64,000 nucleotides of DNA from NCBI RefSeq assembly GCF_900149695.1, contig NZ_LT703005.1, positions 248,013-312,012 on the forward strand, written 5' to 3'. The notes below the pieces were generated by a model. That model was not told the origin of the DNA, searched no databases, and saw nothing but the letters and a program-made list of their open reading frames with translations. This document shows positions 25,132-35,774 of this stretch, in pieces. Both the position numbers and the translations under genes were made by a program. Every line of letters starts with the position of its first letter. The first letter of the stretch is position 1. Source of the DNA: Anderseniella sp. Alg231-50 (GTDB taxonomy: Bacteria; Pseudomonadota; Alphaproteobacteria; Rhizobiales; Aestuariivirgaceae).

Positions 25132-25344
25132 GTGAACAACGTCAAACGACCAAGTTATCAATCAATACAAGCTGCGGCGAAGGTTCTAGATGAAACGGGA
25201 AGACACCATCATTGGTGGCCAAGTTCGACTCCCGATTATGAAAGGCTGGATGAAATTGGAAAGGATGAGTTCGAAGCGATAGTCGAACAAATCCTTATTG
25301 CTGCACAGCAGGCTGATAGAGAATATCTAAAGCGCAGAAAGTGA
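25132..25344 (+). CDS. Hypothetical 70-residue soluble protein
   Basis: The GTG start at 25132 follows GAAAGGAG. The product is charged and soluble, with a HHHWWPSS patch at 25-32 and a predicted helical C-terminal half rich in Glu, Lys and Gln (DEFEAIVEQILIAAQQADRE). No family is recognised. Lower GC and different codon use from its neighbours could indicate a recent arrival. It stands alone between two intergenic stretches. Confidence 0.45.
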   Translation: MNNVKRPSYQSIQAAAKVLDETGRHHHWWPSSTPDYERLDEIGKDEFEAIVEQILIAAQQADREYLKRRK

Positions 25345-25480
25345 ATTGTACCACTTAAGCATGCCGCCCGAACGATGAAATCTGCTCAACCAGAGTTTCG
25401 CATTCTGGCCCTATCGTGGCGGACGTTGCCTTGCTAGTTTGCCGGCCAATTCGGGACTTTTTACATCAGGGAATCTTTAT

Positions 25481-27937
25481 ATGGCCAAGGAACTTCCAAC
25501 CCAGGCGGATGTTGTCATTGTTGGCGGCGGCGTCATTGGCACTTCGCTGGCCTATCACCTGACCAAAATCGGCATCACCAATGTCGTGCTGCTGGAGCGC
25601 AAGCAACTGACCTGCGGCACCACCTGGCATGCGGCTGGCCTGGTCGGGCAATTGCGTGCCAACCGCAACATGACTGAACTGGCCAAATACACTTCCGAAC
25701 TGATGAAGGGTCTCGAGGCCGAAACCGGCCAGGCCACCGGCTTCAAGCAGAACGGGTCGGTTTCGGTCGCCCTTACCGAGGCCCGTTTTGAAGAGTTCCG
25801 CCGCGGGGCGTCCATGGCCAAGAATTTCGGACTGGATGTGCAGGTGATCTCGGCCGGAGAAGTAAAGGAACGCCTGCCCCATCTCGCCACCCATGAAGTC
25901 ACCGGCGGCGTCTTCCTGCCCGGTGATGGTCAGGTGAACCCGATTGACGTTACCCAGGCCTATGCGGCCGGCGCGCGTTCGCGCGGCGCAAAAGTGTTTG
26001 AACACACCAAGGTCACCCGCCTGTTGAAGGACGGCAACCGGGTGACCGGCGTGGAAACCACCGCCGGCACCATCATGGCCGACAAGACCGTGATTTGCGG
26101 CGGCATGTGGTCGCGTGAACTCGGCCAGCAGGTCGGCGTGCAGATCCCCCTGCATGCGGCAGAGCATTTCTACGTGGTCACCGAACCTCATGACGACCTG
26201 CCCAAGGAAATGCCGGTTGTCCGCATTCCCGATGAATGGGCCTATTACAAGGAAGATGCCGGCAAGCTGCTGCTCGGCGCCTTCGAGCCGGTCGCCAAGC
26301 CGTGGGGCATGGACGGCATTCCCGATGACCATGAGTTCGAAACTTTCCCGGAAGACTATGATCACTTTGAACCGGTGCTGGAAAAGGCGGTTGCACGCAT
26401 GCCGCTTCTGGAGACCGCCGGCATAGCCTTGTTCTTCAACGGGCCTGAAAGCTTTACCCCGGACGACCGCTACTACCTTGGCGAGGCACCGTTCACCGAT
26501 GACCTGTTTGTCGCCACCGGTTTCAACTCCATCGGCATCCAGTCATCCGGCGGTGTCGGCAGGGTGCTGGCCGACTGGATCAAGGACGGCTACCCGCCAA
26601 TGGATGTGGCCGACGTGGACATCCGCCGGGTGCATCCGTTCCAGTCCAACAAAAAATACCTGCATGACCGCACCACGGAAAGCCTTGGCCTGTTGTATGA
26701 AATGCACTGGCCGTACTTCCAGCCAACCACCGCACGCGGTGTCCGCAAATCACCGTTCCATGATCGGCTTGCCGCCAGGAACGCCTGCTTTGGCGAGGTC
26801 AACGGGTGGGAGCGCGCCAATTTCTTCGCACCCACGGCAGCAGAGGCAAAATACGAGTATTCGTTCCACCGCCAGAACTGGTTCCCGTACGCCCAGGCTG
26901 AAGCGGATGCGGTGGCAAACACGGTTGGCCTGTTCGACCAGACAAGCTTTGCCAAGTTCCTGGTGCAGGGCCGCGATGCCTGCGCGGTTCTCAATGAAAT
27001 CTGCGTCAATGACGTGGACGTAGCCGCCGACAAGCTGGTCTACACCCAGTGGTGCAATGACCGCGGCGGTATCGAGGCCGACCTGACGGTCACCCGGCTC
27101 GACGAAAACGAGTTCATGGTGGTCACCGGCGCCGGCCCGCAGATCCGCGATTTCTCATGGCTCAAGCGCCACATCGGCGACCGCTTCTGTACTGCAACAG
27201 ATGTCACGTCCGGACTGCCCATGCTGTCTCTGATGGGACCCAATTCGCGCGCACTGATGGAAAAACTGACCGGTGAGAGTTTTGCAACCGATATCCAGCC
27301 GTTCGGCACTTCGCGTGAAGTCGAAGTCGGCTATGCCCGGGTACGCGCCAGCCGCATCACCTATGTCGGTGAACTGGGCTATGAGCTCTATATCCCGGCT
27401 GAATTTGCCCTGCATGTCTATGACACCATTATCGAGGCAGGTGCGGATTTCGGCCTGGCCCATGCCGGCATGCACACCATGAACAACTGCCGCACCGAAA
27501 AGGCCTATCGCCACTTTGGCCATGACATTGCCGATGAGGACACCCCCATCGAAGCCGGTCTCGGTTTCACCATTGCGTGGGACAAGAAGGGTGGCTTCAT
27601 TGGCCGCGATGCACTCTTGAAACAGAAGCAAGCACCGATTCGCAGCAAGCGCATGATCACGCTGGCCCTTGAAGACGACAGCGAAGCCTCTCCATTGATG
27701 TATCACGAAGAACCGATTTACCGCGATGGCATCCGTGTCGGCTCAACCACTTCGGGCGCCTGGGGCCACCGGGTCAACAAGTCTCTCGGCATGGGCTATG
27801 CCCATTGTGAAGAAGGCGTCACAAAGGACTGGATTGACTCAGCAAAATGGGAAGTCGAAATCGCCTGGAAGCGGTATGAGGCAAAGGTACAGTTTGCACC
27901 GTTCTATGATCCGAAGAGTGCACTGATCAGGGCTTGA
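25481..27937 (+). CDS. FAD-dependent dimethylglycine/sarcosine dehydrogenase-like protein (DAO-GcvT fusion)
   Basis: An 818-residue flavoenzyme that should oxidatively demethylate an N-methyl amino acid and pass the one-carbon unit to tetrahydrofolate. Domains in order: FAD/DAO with [18 protein letters not shown], the [10 protein letters not shown] motif whose His carries covalent FAD in sarcosine and dimethylglycine dehydrogenases, an FAO_M linker (about 370-425), then a GcvT aminomethyltransferase domain (about 430-815) with [12 protein letters not shown] and SLGMGYAH. The ATG at 25481 with AGGGAA before it is preferred over 25439. It is a single-gene unit. Exact substrate (sarcosine or dimethylglycine) is not decided. 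Confidence 0.88.
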   Translation: MAKELPTQADVVIVGGGVIGTSLAYHLTKIGITNVVLLERKQLTCGTTWHAAGLVGQLRANRNMTELAKYTSELMKGLEAETGQATGFKQNGSVSVALTEARFEEFRRGASMAKNFGLDVQVISAGEVKERLPHLATHEVTGGVFLPGDGQVNPIDVTQAYAAGARSRGAKVFEHTKVTRLLKDGNRVTGVETTAGTIMADKTVICGGMWSRELGQQVGVQIPLHAAEHFYVVTEPHDDLPKEMPVVRIPDEWAYYKEDAGKLLLGAFEPVAKPWGMDGIPDDHEFETFPEDYDHFEPVLEKAVARMPLLETAGIALFFNGPESFTPDDRYYLGEAPFTDDLFVATGFNSIGIQSSGGVGRVLADWIKDGYPPMDVADVDIRRVHPFQSNKKYLHDRTTESLGLLYEMHWPYFQPTTARGVRKSPFHDRLAARNACFGEVNGWERANFFAPTAAEAKYEYSFHRQNWFPYAQAEADAVANTVGLFDQTSFAKFLVQGRDACAVLNEICVNDVDVAADKLVYTQWCNDRGGIEADLTVTRLDENEFMVVTGAGPQIRDFSWLKRHIGDRFCTATDVTSGLPMLSLMGPNSRALMEKLTGESFATDIQPFGTSREVEVGYARVRASRITYVGELGYELYIPAEFALHVYDTIIEAGADFGLAHAGMHTMNNCRTEKAYRHFGHDIADEDTPIEAGLGFTIAWDKKGGFIGRDALLKQKQAPIRSKRMITLALEDDSEASPLMYHEEPIYRDGIRVGSTTSGAWGHRVNKSLGMGYAHCEEGVTKDWIDSAKWEVEIAWKRYEAKVQFAPFYDPKSALIRA

Positions 27938-27950
27938 GAACCCCGGCAGA

Positions 27951-28652
27951 CTAGTCGCGGGTTTCCGCGTGCTTGTCCAGCAACTGCACGATCTCTGTCT
28001 GGCCGCGTGACCTGGCGTGGTCAATTGCCATAACGCCTTCCTTGTCACCGATAGAGGCGTCGGCGCCGGCCTGCAGCAGCAGGTCAACAATATCCCGGTA
28101 CGTCCGGCTGCCGTTGCCGAGTATCACCGCTTCCAGCAGGGCGGTCCAACCGAGAAAATTGACATGGTCGATATCGGTTTTGGTTGTCAGCAGATAGCGT
28201 ACAACCTCCACGTGCCCATGATGCGCAGCCGGGATCAGTGCGGTGCCGCCATAACGGTTCACAGCCTTTAGATTCGCCCCTGCCGCAACCGTCATTTTCA
28301 AAATCTCAAGGCGGCCCTCGGCACCGGCGTACAAATATGGGCTGTCTTGCAGTCGGTCCTTGGCATTCACATCCGCGCCCGCTTCTATCAGCACTCGAGC
28401 AGCGTCAATGGCGTTGGCCTGGGTGGCAATCATCAGGGCTGTCCTGCCCTCTGCATCTGCGCTGTCCACCGGCACTCCTGACTTCAAATCGGCATTCAGT
28501 TTCTCGGTATTGTTGGCACTTGCCGCAGCCAGAAAATCTTGCAGCACCGTCTGCCCGGTATCTGGCAAATCATGTCGCTTCTGCCCACTCGCATTAATGG
28601 TAACTGATCCCAGTACAAGGGCTACAGCCAGCAATAATCTGATAAATGACAT
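27951..28652 (-). CDS. Secreted ankyrin-repeat protein
   Basis: The 233-residue precursor has a signal peptide MSFIRLLLAVALVLGSVTIN, followed by at least five ankyrin repeats. Recognisable units are DAEGRTALMIATQANAIDAA, LEAGADVNAKDRLQDSPYLY-like sequence, NRYGGTALIPAAHHGHVEVV, NFLGWTALLEAVILG and GADASIGDKEGVMAIDHAR. Periplasmic ankyrin proteins usually act by binding a partner. It starts seven bases after the stop of the exported deaminase, so the two are probably cotranscribed and could interact. Confidence 0.85.
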   Translation of the reverse strand: MSFIRLLLAVALVLGSVTINASGQKRHDLPDTGQTVLQDFLAAASANNTEKLNADLKSGVPVDSADAEGRTALMIATQANAIDAARVLIEAGADVNAKDRLQDSPYLYAGAEGRLEILKMTVAAGANLKAVNRYGGTALIPAAHHGHVEVVRYLLTTKTDIDHVNFLGWTALLEAVILGNGSRTYRDIVDLLLQAGADASIGDKEGVMAIDHARSRGQTEIVQLLDKHAETRD

Positions 28653-28658
28653 GACGTT

Positions 28659-29123
28659 TTATCTGCATAATCTCGGTGCACCGGCATTGCCGGTGTTTCG
28701 ACCATATATCATGCCGTCGATACCTGCCCAGTACGCGGCAGCCTCGCACATGGGACAGGCGCGTGAGGACGAATACAGGACGGCACCTTTCAGACTTCGA
28801 GACGCAAGGCGGCGGGCGGCATCCCTGATGGCGGATATTTCGGCATGCCCTGTCGGGTCCTGATCCAGTACCACCCTGCTCCATGACTGGCCGACAATGA
28901 CATTGTCACGAACAATGACCGCACCATAGGCCTGGTCGCCGTTTTCGACCGCCAGCCGGCGCATCTCAAAGGCACGCTCGATAAAAGCGGTTGCGTCCGG
29001 CATGGCAGGTTGAACAATCGCCGCATCTTCAAAATCAGCATAGGCACGGCGACCGGAAGCAGTCAGCGCACCTGCGAAAGCTGCTGCATGGCAAAGCCAT
29101 CGTCTCGAAACAGGAACAGACAT
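28659..29123 (-). CDS. Exported cytidine/deoxycytidylate deaminase-fold protein
   Basis: A 154-residue zinc hydrolase of the CMP/dCMP (guanine/cytosine/TadA) deaminase class: catalytic HAEISAIRDA and zinc cysteines in CPMCEAAAYWAG. The N terminus VPVSRRWLCHAAAFAGALTA has a twin-arginine-like S-R-R-W-L and hydrophobic core ending near AYA, so it is predicted to be sent to the periplasm, unusual for this fold. The ATG at 29123 has AAGG upstream; the frame extends to 29213. The usual PCxxC reads ACPMC, keeping both cysteines. The substrate is unknown. It is followed by an exported ankyrin protein. Confidence 0.75.
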   Translation of the reverse strand: MSVPVSRRWLCHAAAFAGALTASGRRAYADFEDAAIVQPAMPDATAFIERAFEMRRLAVENGDQAYGAVIVRDNVIVGQSWSRVVLDQDPTGHAEISAIRDAARRLASRSLKGAVLYSSSRACPMCEAAAYWAGIDGMIYGRNTGNAGAPRLCR

Positions 29124-29444
29124 GAAAATGACCTTAGTTTTGCCGGCCCGCTGACCAGCGCCTTGAACGTACCGAAGGAACTGTATCCAATCGTGACCGT
29201 TTCTCGATTCCATTACAACATTCTGCTGTCCGGTTAAGGATCAAATTCGAGCACGTCGGCATTACAAATCCAGCTGCGAACCGCTGATTTCGGACAAATT
29301 TGACCGCAGGTCGGTCAAAATGTCCTCACACTGTTCAAATTCGTCATCAGACCTGTTTCAGGTCACCTGACGGCATTCGACGACGCCACCGCGCGCGGAA
29401 CGACGCCGGACGTGAGTGATACTGGTGGTCTGGGAATTGAATTC

Positions 29445-32400
29445 ATGGAACGCAAAACATCTGCACTGAGGCAGTCCTTGATGCTCAGTGTTTCCGCGGT
29501 GGTAATGTTCGGATTGTCAACATCGCCTGTTGTGGCACAGTCTTACAATATCGAAAATCGCACTGAAACGGTGGACGGTTCAAATAGCTCGAGTCCACTC
29601 GGCGTCAGCAATCTCTTTATATTCGTCGGCAGGAGTTCCACTGCTGCCCTGAACGTCATAAACAACGGACTGGTCGCCAGTCGAGGCGGTTACATTGGAT
29701 TCAATAGCGGCGGTAACGGCAGTGTTCTGGTTGATGGCGGGAGCCAATGGTTCACGCTTGGGTCTACCTCCATCATTTCGGTGGCATTTAACGGCACGGG
29801 CGATCTGACTGTTTCCAATGGCGGCCAGATATTCGGGTCTTTCGGCTACATTGCCGAACGCTCGGGAAACTCGGTCGGAACTGCCATTGTTACCGGTGCC
29901 GGGTCCTACTGGCAAAACAGTGAGACCCTCTATGTCGCGGAAAAGGGCAACGGCACTCTCACCATTTCACAAGGCGGCCATGTTCAGGCGAGAAAATTTG
30001 GCGTCATTGGCCGGCAATCCGGATCTGTCGGCACAGCGACTGTCGACGGTGCGGACTCGCTATGGGAAAACGTCGGCCAGTTTTACGTGGCGGAGGCCGG
30101 CCGGGGCACGCTGGATGTAACCAATGGCGGCCAGGTCAGTGTTAAGAACGATAGTCGCATTGCAGTGTCTTCCGGCTCCGTCGGTACAGCCAGTGTCTCC
30201 GGTGAAAATTCAGCCTGGACTACCGGAGGCAATTTGTTCGTTGGCGCAGGTGGCCAGGGAACTCTGACCATTGCCGATCAGGCGGAGGTCAGCGTGAAGG
30301 GTGGTTTGGGGCTTGCTTTTGTCGGCTGGCTTGGCGGCTCCACCGGCGTGCTGAACATCGGTGCGGCAGCAGGCAGTCCTGCAGCAGCGGCAGGCACTCT
30401 AAAAACAACAGAAGTCCGCATCAACACCGCCAGTTCAAAACTGGTTTTTAATCACACCGACACGGATCATGTCTTCACCCCCCGCATAAACGGAAGCGGT
30501 GGTGTTGAGGTCTATTCCGGCACGACGGCGCTGACCGGGAACAATACATATACCGGCACTACATCAGTGAACGGCGGCACCCTGCTGGTCAACGGCTCCA
30601 CCGGAACCGGCGCCGTCAACGTCAACACAGGCGGCACCCTGGGCGGAACCGGAACCATAGGCGGGTCCACCAGCATCAATGCCGGCGGCACCCTGTCGGC
30701 AGGCACCAGCCCCGGAACACTGACAATTGCTGAAGACCTGGTCCTTGACGCGGATTCCACAAGCGAATTCGAGCTTGGCCAACCTGATATGGTCGGCGGC
30801 GACAAAAATGATCTGGTTGTCGTTAAAGGCAATGCGGAAATTGGTGGCACCCTCAATTTAAGTGATGGTGCCGGGAGCTTCGCGGTATCGGGTTTCTATA
30901 CGCTGTTTCAGGTTGCCGGCACGACCACCGGAAGTTTTGCTACGGTCAACAACATTGGTACAGAGTCCATAATCGAGCAGATCATCACCAACGGCGGTGA
31001 TACCCCGTCCGAATTCAATATCCTGGTCAACAACGGACAACAGATCCAGTTCTGGGACGGCGCAGACTTGTCAGCCAATGACAGCGTCGATGGCGGCACC
31101 GGGACCTGGAACACCGACAACACCAACTGGACGACCGAGGCTGGCGATACCAACAAAAAGTGGTTGAGCGGTGTCGGGATTTTCCAGGGAACGGCAGGCA
31201 ATGTCGGCATTGTCGGTACGCAAAATTTCCAGGGCCTGCAGTTCAAGACGGACGGCTACACGCTGAGTGGCGGCACCATCAACATGACCGGTGATAGCGA
31301 GGGGAACGAGAACGCCAGCTTTCTGAACGCCGATGCCGGAACCAGCACAACCATCGCCTCGGTGATCTCCGGCGATGATGGGATCGGTGTCGACAAGTTC
31401 GGATCCGGAACCGTAATCCTGACCGGAGTGAACACATTCACCGGCGCCACCACAATCAAGGGCGGCAGGCTTGAGGTTACTGGCATTGGGTCGCTCGCCT
31501 CGACAACCATCGATATTGAGAACGGAACCTTCCGGACCGACGGCAGTGCGCTCAACTCCGGTGCATCTGTCGGAGTGAGCGAGAACGGCACTTTCGATGT
31601 AGACGGCGATGAAACAATAACTGCCCTGAACAATGTTGGCGGCAAGGTCGATGTCGCGGCCGGACAGACACTTTCTGCAGGCACTGTCCAAAATGCTCAG
31701 GGCGCCGTCATCACCAATGCCGGCACACTCACATCCGGTAAGCCGATTGCCAACAACCAGGCCGCGACCATCACATCGACGGGCACCATAGACGCCACCG
31801 TCAACAATGCCGGGACGCTGAACGTGTCGGGCACAACCAATGGCAATGTGACCAACACCGGCAGCTTTGCCGCCGGCGGAATCAACACGGTGGCGAGCGC
31901 ATCGATCACCGGTGACTTTAGTCAATCTTCCGAAGGTGTGCTGGAGGTTGATGTGGATGCGGCAGCCGGCATTCATGATCTTGTGGCCATTTCCGGCAGT
32001 GCTGAACTATCCGGCACGGTGGAAGTCAACCTGATCAATGGCAGTCCGCTTGGCATTCTCACCATCCTGTCAGCAACGCAGGGCGTAACCGACAACGGAC
32101 TTGTGCTGGGCGAACTTACCGGCGTCCTCAACCCGCTGGCAGAGCTCGCGCTGCTGTTTTCCAATGCCACAGATGTTGCACTGGGCTTCCAGCTGAATGC
32201 GGACACGGGCAACTTCAACCGCAACCAGGTCAACTTGCTCGGCCACATCAACTCCGTCAACGCAGCAGGTGCAGGCAGCGTCGGCCCGGTGATTACAGGC
32301 CTGTTTGACCTTGGCAGCGCGGAAGAAACCGCTGCTGCTCTCGATCAGCTGTCGCCGGAGGTCTATCTCAACACCCAGACGGCAATGCTGTATTCAGCGG

Positions 32401-33296
32401 AAAACTTCACCAACGACCTGTTTTCCTGCCAGGTGTCGGGTCAGGATTATGCGGTCATCCGGGAAGGAGACTGTTTCTGGATGCGGCCTCAGGGCCGGTT
32501 TCTGACCCGTGACGCAACATCCGAAACCCTGGGGTTTCAGGAACAGGGAGGCGGAGTATCAGTCGGCGGTCAGTCAGCGATTGCTGAAAACTGGCATGCC
32601 GGCCTTGCGCTCGGCTATGAGCGCAGTTTCCTCGACACGGAATCCGGCGCCGAAAGCGATAGCAGGCGCTTCCATGCCGGTGGCATTGTGAAATACCAGA
32701 ACGGGCCACTGCTTTTCGCAGGCGCCGTTACCGGTGGCATCGGACACTATGAAACCACCAGGACGATCGCTTTCGGCAGCGTAAATGCAACTGGCACATC
32801 CGATCACGATGTCAGCTATGTCAGCGCGCATTTTCGCGCCGGCTACCTGATGGAGCACGAAGGGTTCTATGCCAAACCGATGGTTGATCTGGCCCTGACC
32901 CACCTCGACCGTGACGGCATCAATGAAGCCGGAGACCCGGCCACCGACCTTGTTGTGCAAGGTGGCAGCGATACGATTTTTTCAGCCGCCCCGGCAATTG
33001 AACTCGGCAGCGAACACGCGCTCACCGAGACCCAGGTCATGCGCGCATACGTAAGGGCCGGCGTCACCTTCTATGCCGACAGTGAACACGCACTCACCGC
33101 AGGCTTTGCCGGTGCCCCGGCAGATACCCCCGGCTTCCGGATCACATCCAGCTTCGATGACACTGTTGCTGACATGGAGGCAGGCCTTACCCTGCTCGAC
33201 GGTGGTGCGGCGGTGCTGCAAGTCGGTTATCAGGGGCACGTTGCGCAGCACACCGATCAGCATGGCGGCTTCATCAAGGGCTCCGTCCGGTTCTGA
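29445..33296 (+). CDS. Type V autotransporter with repeat passenger and C-terminal beta-barrel
   Basis: The 1283-residue precursor starts at the ATG at 29445 (GGGAA upstream) with a signal peptide ending near VVAQS. The passenger is made of beta-helix-type repeats with G-S-x-G-T-A-x-V-x-G-A-x-S-x-W units and N-G-G-Q turns, then PATR-like units such as GTVILTGVNTFTGATTIKGG and GNNTYTGTTSVNGGT. From about residue 1010 comes the autotransporter barrel (CFWMRPQGRFLTRD, GGGVSVGG, RAGYLMEHEGFY) ending in SVRF with the terminal Phe that the BAM machinery reads. It is expected on the cell surface, perhaps as an adhesin. It is a single-gene unit. Confidence 0.9.
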   Translation: MERKTSALRQSLMLSVSAVVMFGLSTSPVVAQSYNIENRTETVDGSNSSSPLGVSNLFIFVGRSSTAALNVINNGLVASRGGYIGFNSGGNGSVLVDGGSQWFTLGSTSIISVAFNGTGDLTVSNGGQIFGSFGYIAERSGNSVGTAIVTGAGSYWQNSETLYVAEKGNGTLTISQGGHVQARKFGVIGRQSGSVGTATVDGADSLWENVGQFYVAEAGRGTLDVTNGGQVSVKNDSRIAVSSGSVGTASVSGENSAWTTGGNLFVGAGGQGTLTIADQAEVSVKGGLGLAFVGWLGGSTGVLNIGAAAGSPAAAAGTLKTTEVRINTASSKLVFNHTDTDHVFTPRINGSGGVEVYSGTTALTGNNTYTGTTSVNGGTLLVNGSTGTGAVNVNTGGTLGGTGTIGGSTSINAGGTLSAGTSPGTLTIAEDLVLDADSTSEFELGQPDMVGGDKNDLVVVKGNAEIGGTLNLSDGAGSFAVSGFYTLFQVAGTTTGSFATVNNIGTESIIEQIITNGGDTPSEFNILVNNGQQIQFWDGADLSANDSVDGGTGTWNTDNTNWTTEAGDTNKKWLSGVGIFQGTAGNVGIVGTQNFQGLQFKTDGYTLSGGTINMTGDSEGNENASFLNADAGTSTTIASVISGDDGIGVDKFGSGTVILTGVNTFTGATTIKGGRLEVTGIGSLASTTIDIENGTFRTDGSALNSGASVGVSENGTFDVDGDETITALNNVGGKVDVAAGQTLSAGTVQNAQGAVITNAGTLTSGKPIANNQAATITSTGTIDATVNNAGTLNVSGTTNGNVTNTGSFAAGGINTVASASITGDFSQSSEGVLEVDVDAAAGIHDLVAISGSAELSGTVEVNLINGSPLGILTILSATQGVTDNGLVLGELTGVLNPLAELALLFSNATDVALGFQLNADTGNFNRNQVNLLGHINSVNAAGAGSVGPVITGLFDLGSAEETAAALDQLSPEVYLNTQTAMLYSAENFTNDLFSCQVSGQDYAVIREGDCFWMRPQGRFLTRDATSETLGFQEQGGGVSVGGQSAIAENWHAGLALGYERSFLDTESGAESDSRRFHAGGIVKYQNGPLLFAGAVTGGIGHYETTRTIAFGSVNATGTSDHDVSYVSAHFRAGYLMEHEGFYAKPMVDLALTHLDRDGINEAGDPATDLVVQGGSDTIFSAAPAIELGSEHALTETQVMRAYVRAGVTFYADSEHALTAGFAGAPADTPGFRITSSFDDTVADMEAGLTLLDGGAAVLQVGYQGHVAQHTDQHGGFIKGSVRF

Positions 33297-33321
33297 CCAG
33301 TACCAGCCGGCTACTCCCGAC

Positions 33322-35532
33322 TCACTTCTGTGTCAGCTGGATCATCTTGTTCGCCACAGCGAGTTTTTCCGACAGGTTACTGGCCAGCAACTGGTGGGCC
33401 AGGGCTGCAAGTTGCGGATCGTCCGACTGCATTCGCAAAAGATCAGCGGCACTGAGTTGGAAAATTTCAGACGGCGCGTCCACGATAACGTCGGCAATAC
33501 GCGGTTGCTTGAGGTAAAGCGCAATTTCTCCGACAATTGCACCGGCCAGCATGGTGCGCACCCGCATCACCTCGCCATTCGGCAGTGTGAGCTGCACACG
33601 GACCCGGCCACTGGCGACAAAGAACACGTCATTGGCATCCTCACCCTGCCTGATCAGGACATCCTCCGGCTGCAATTCGAGCCGGGTCATGTTGTCGACC
33701 AGGGCGGGCAACCTGGGATGCTCGCCAATTGCCAGCACGAAATGCCTCAGCAGGCTCTTTTCACCGTCCACATCGACATGTTCACTCAGCAGGGTTTCTT
33801 CTGCCCTCTCCAGCGCGCGGTCGATATCGTGCAGCACGCTTATCAGCTGGTTTTCGCCAAGTTCAAGGCCCGCAAGCGTAAGACTGTTGCGCAATTCCGG
33901 AGCCACCCGGGTCAGTGACACACTTACATTGTTATCCTCCGCCAGCCTGGCGATCTTCATGAAACAGGCAATGGCGGCTGAATCGGCACCACTGACATTC
34001 TGGAAATCAAGCACGACGAACTGCAGCGGCGGCTTGTCTTCCGCGATCAGCCTGCGCCGGACAATGTTTACGATCCGGTCTGCAGTTCCGAAAAATATGT
34101 AGCCCTGCAGCTGGATGACCTCGATCGCATCACCGTGTTCGGAAAGATATTTGATGGCTGTCGGCGACCGATCGACGGAACTTCGCTGTTCAACACCCGT
34201 GGCGCGGAACCGTACTACCGGCAACAGAGAATATTTGAAGATGAACAGCGCACTGGAAACCACCAGTCCCAATGCCAGCCCTTCCATGAAACCGACCAGC
34301 GCGACGGTAAGCAGAATACCTGCCACGACCAGCCATTCGGACAACGGCATCCTTTCCCGGGTATCGACTAACCATTCCTTCAACAGCCCTATGCCGAGGA
34401 AAAGCACGAACCCTGCGGTCAGGAAAATCGGCACCTGAAAAATCAGGTGACCTGCAAAAAACAGGGCCAGCAGCATGGCGATCGCCGTGGCGATGCCTGC
34501 ACCGCGACCGGTCGCGCCGGTCTTCTGGGCCAGCACCGTCATTGAAAGCCCGACATAGCCGGACGGACCGCCTACCCCTCCCGACAACACGTTCGCAAGA
34601 CCGGTGGAACGAAGTTCAGCGTTCACATCGATGTCCCGGCGCATGGCAAGTTCCAGCCCGCTTACATTGAGCATCAATCCGATCATGCTCAGACCGGCGA
34701 TGACCAGCATCACAGGTACAGCCGCCAACACTGCGGCCCAGTCAATCTTGGAGAGCAGGTGCGGTGTCGGCAGTTCAACGCCACCGCTCATGTTGATCGC
34801 CGGAAGATGTCCGAGATCGCGCACAACTTCCAGGTCTAGTCCGGCAAGCATGAGCACTGCATTGAAGCAGGCCACGGCGGCGATCATGATCAAAGGCATG
34901 ATGGCCGGATGCGACAACCGGCTTAGTGCGCCAAACATGACAATTGCGAGTCCAATCGCTGGCAACACCCGCCACAATATCTGCGGTTCACTCAGCGACC
35001 GCGCAAACTCAAGCCCGAAGTCATGGCCAGTCAACATCACCGATGCACCGTTCACCAGCAACCAGCCAGATCCGGCCAGAAAACCGGCCATCACCGGATA
35101 CGGCAGATAGCGAACCAAACCACCCAACTTCAGCTTTCCCGTAATCCAGAACAGCGCGCCGGTCACAATGCTTGAGGCACCAATGATCACAATTGCCGTG
35201 GCAATCTTGGCTTCTGCGCCTCCGACAGACTGTACAGCCATGGCCGCTATGGCTGCAGCAACAACCGCGATTGTAGATTCCTGCACCAGAGCGACGCTGT
35301 TTGGCAGGACGCTTCGTATCGCCACGACCAGCGCCAGCAATGCGCCCCCGAACAGCACTACCCCGACACCAAGGCCCATGCCATCCGACAAGGGTCCGGT
35401 GAACATCAGGGCACCAATGGCCAACGCCGCCGCCGTATTGTCGATACCGGCAATCAGACCAATCATGGCCGGCGGCAACACGGCGCGCAGCGGACTATTC
35501 CTTGGCTTGGTATCTGTCGTGTTGACTGCCAT
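33322..35532 (-). CDS. SulP-family anion transporter with STAS and cyclic-nucleotide-binding domains
   Basis: The 736-residue protein has a SulP membrane domain of about 11 hydrophobic helices (GLIAGIDNTAAALAIGALMF, YLPYPVMAGFLAGSGWLLV), then a STAS domain (VIQLQGYIFFGTADRI, VLDFQNVSGADSAA) and at the C terminus a cNMP-binding domain (DVLIRQGEDANDVFFVASGR, GAIVGEIALYLKQPR). The ATG at 35532 is preferred to 35544. Fusions of this kind are known in bacteria and are taken to couple anion transport to a nucleotide signal. The transported anion (sulfate, bicarbonate or other) is not readable. Confidence 0.88.
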   Translation of the reverse strand: MAVNTTDTKPRNSPLRAVLPPAMIGLIAGIDNTAAALAIGALMFTGPLSDGMGLGVGVVLFGGALLALVVAIRSVLPNSVALVQESTIAVVAAAIAAMAVQSVGGAEAKIATAIVIIGASSIVTGALFWITGKLKLGGLVRYLPYPVMAGFLAGSGWLLVNGASVMLTGHDFGLEFARSLSEPQILWRVLPAIGLAIVMFGALSRLSHPAIMPLIMIAAVACFNAVLMLAGLDLEVVRDLGHLPAINMSGGVELPTPHLLSKIDWAAVLAAVPVMLVIAGLSMIGLMLNVSGLELAMRRDIDVNAELRSTGLANVLSGGVGGPSGYVGLSMTVLAQKTGATGRGAGIATAIAMLLALFFAGHLIFQVPIFLTAGFVLFLGIGLLKEWLVDTRERMPLSEWLVVAGILLTVALVGFMEGLALGLVVSSALFIFKYSLLPVVRFRATGVEQRSSVDRSPTAIKYLSEHGDAIEVIQLQGYIFFGTADRIVNIVRRRLIAEDKPPLQFVVLDFQNVSGADSAAIACFMKIARLAEDNNVSVSLTRVAPELRNSLTLAGLELGENQLISVLHDIDRALERAEETLLSEHVDVDGEKSLLRHFVLAIGEHPRLPALVDNMTRLELQPEDVLIRQGEDANDVFFVASGRVRVQLTLPNGEVMRVRTMLAGAIVGEIALYLKQPRIADVIVDAPSEIFQLSAADLLRMQSDDPQLAALAHQLLASNLSEKLAVANKMIQLTQK

Positions 35533-35774
35533 CCGCCCCCGCAAGCGATGTCAAAAATCTGCCCATCTGGTGCGATTTCAATCATTCTGTCGACAAACTG
35601 CTCGGGGACAGGAATTGCGCGGACCAAAGGTAAGAAATCACAATTTTCCATAGATACCAGCCGGCCGGTATTTGCAACAAGGCGCATACGGATTTGTTGA
35701 AGCAGGTCGTTGACTTTCATTAAGCTGAACCGCAGCAATAGTGGCAAACCGGTAATTGTCTGACCTGAGCTGGA

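Noticed and set aside
31071-31976. Minus-strand frame of 301 codons in the autotransporter
   Set aside because: Shadow of the repeat-rich passenger; the plus strand has signal peptide, repeats and barrel in one frame.
35463-35747. 94-codon minus-strand frame upstream of the SulP gene
   Set aside because: It overlaps the SulP start by about 70 bases, lacks a good ribosome binding site, and resembles no family.
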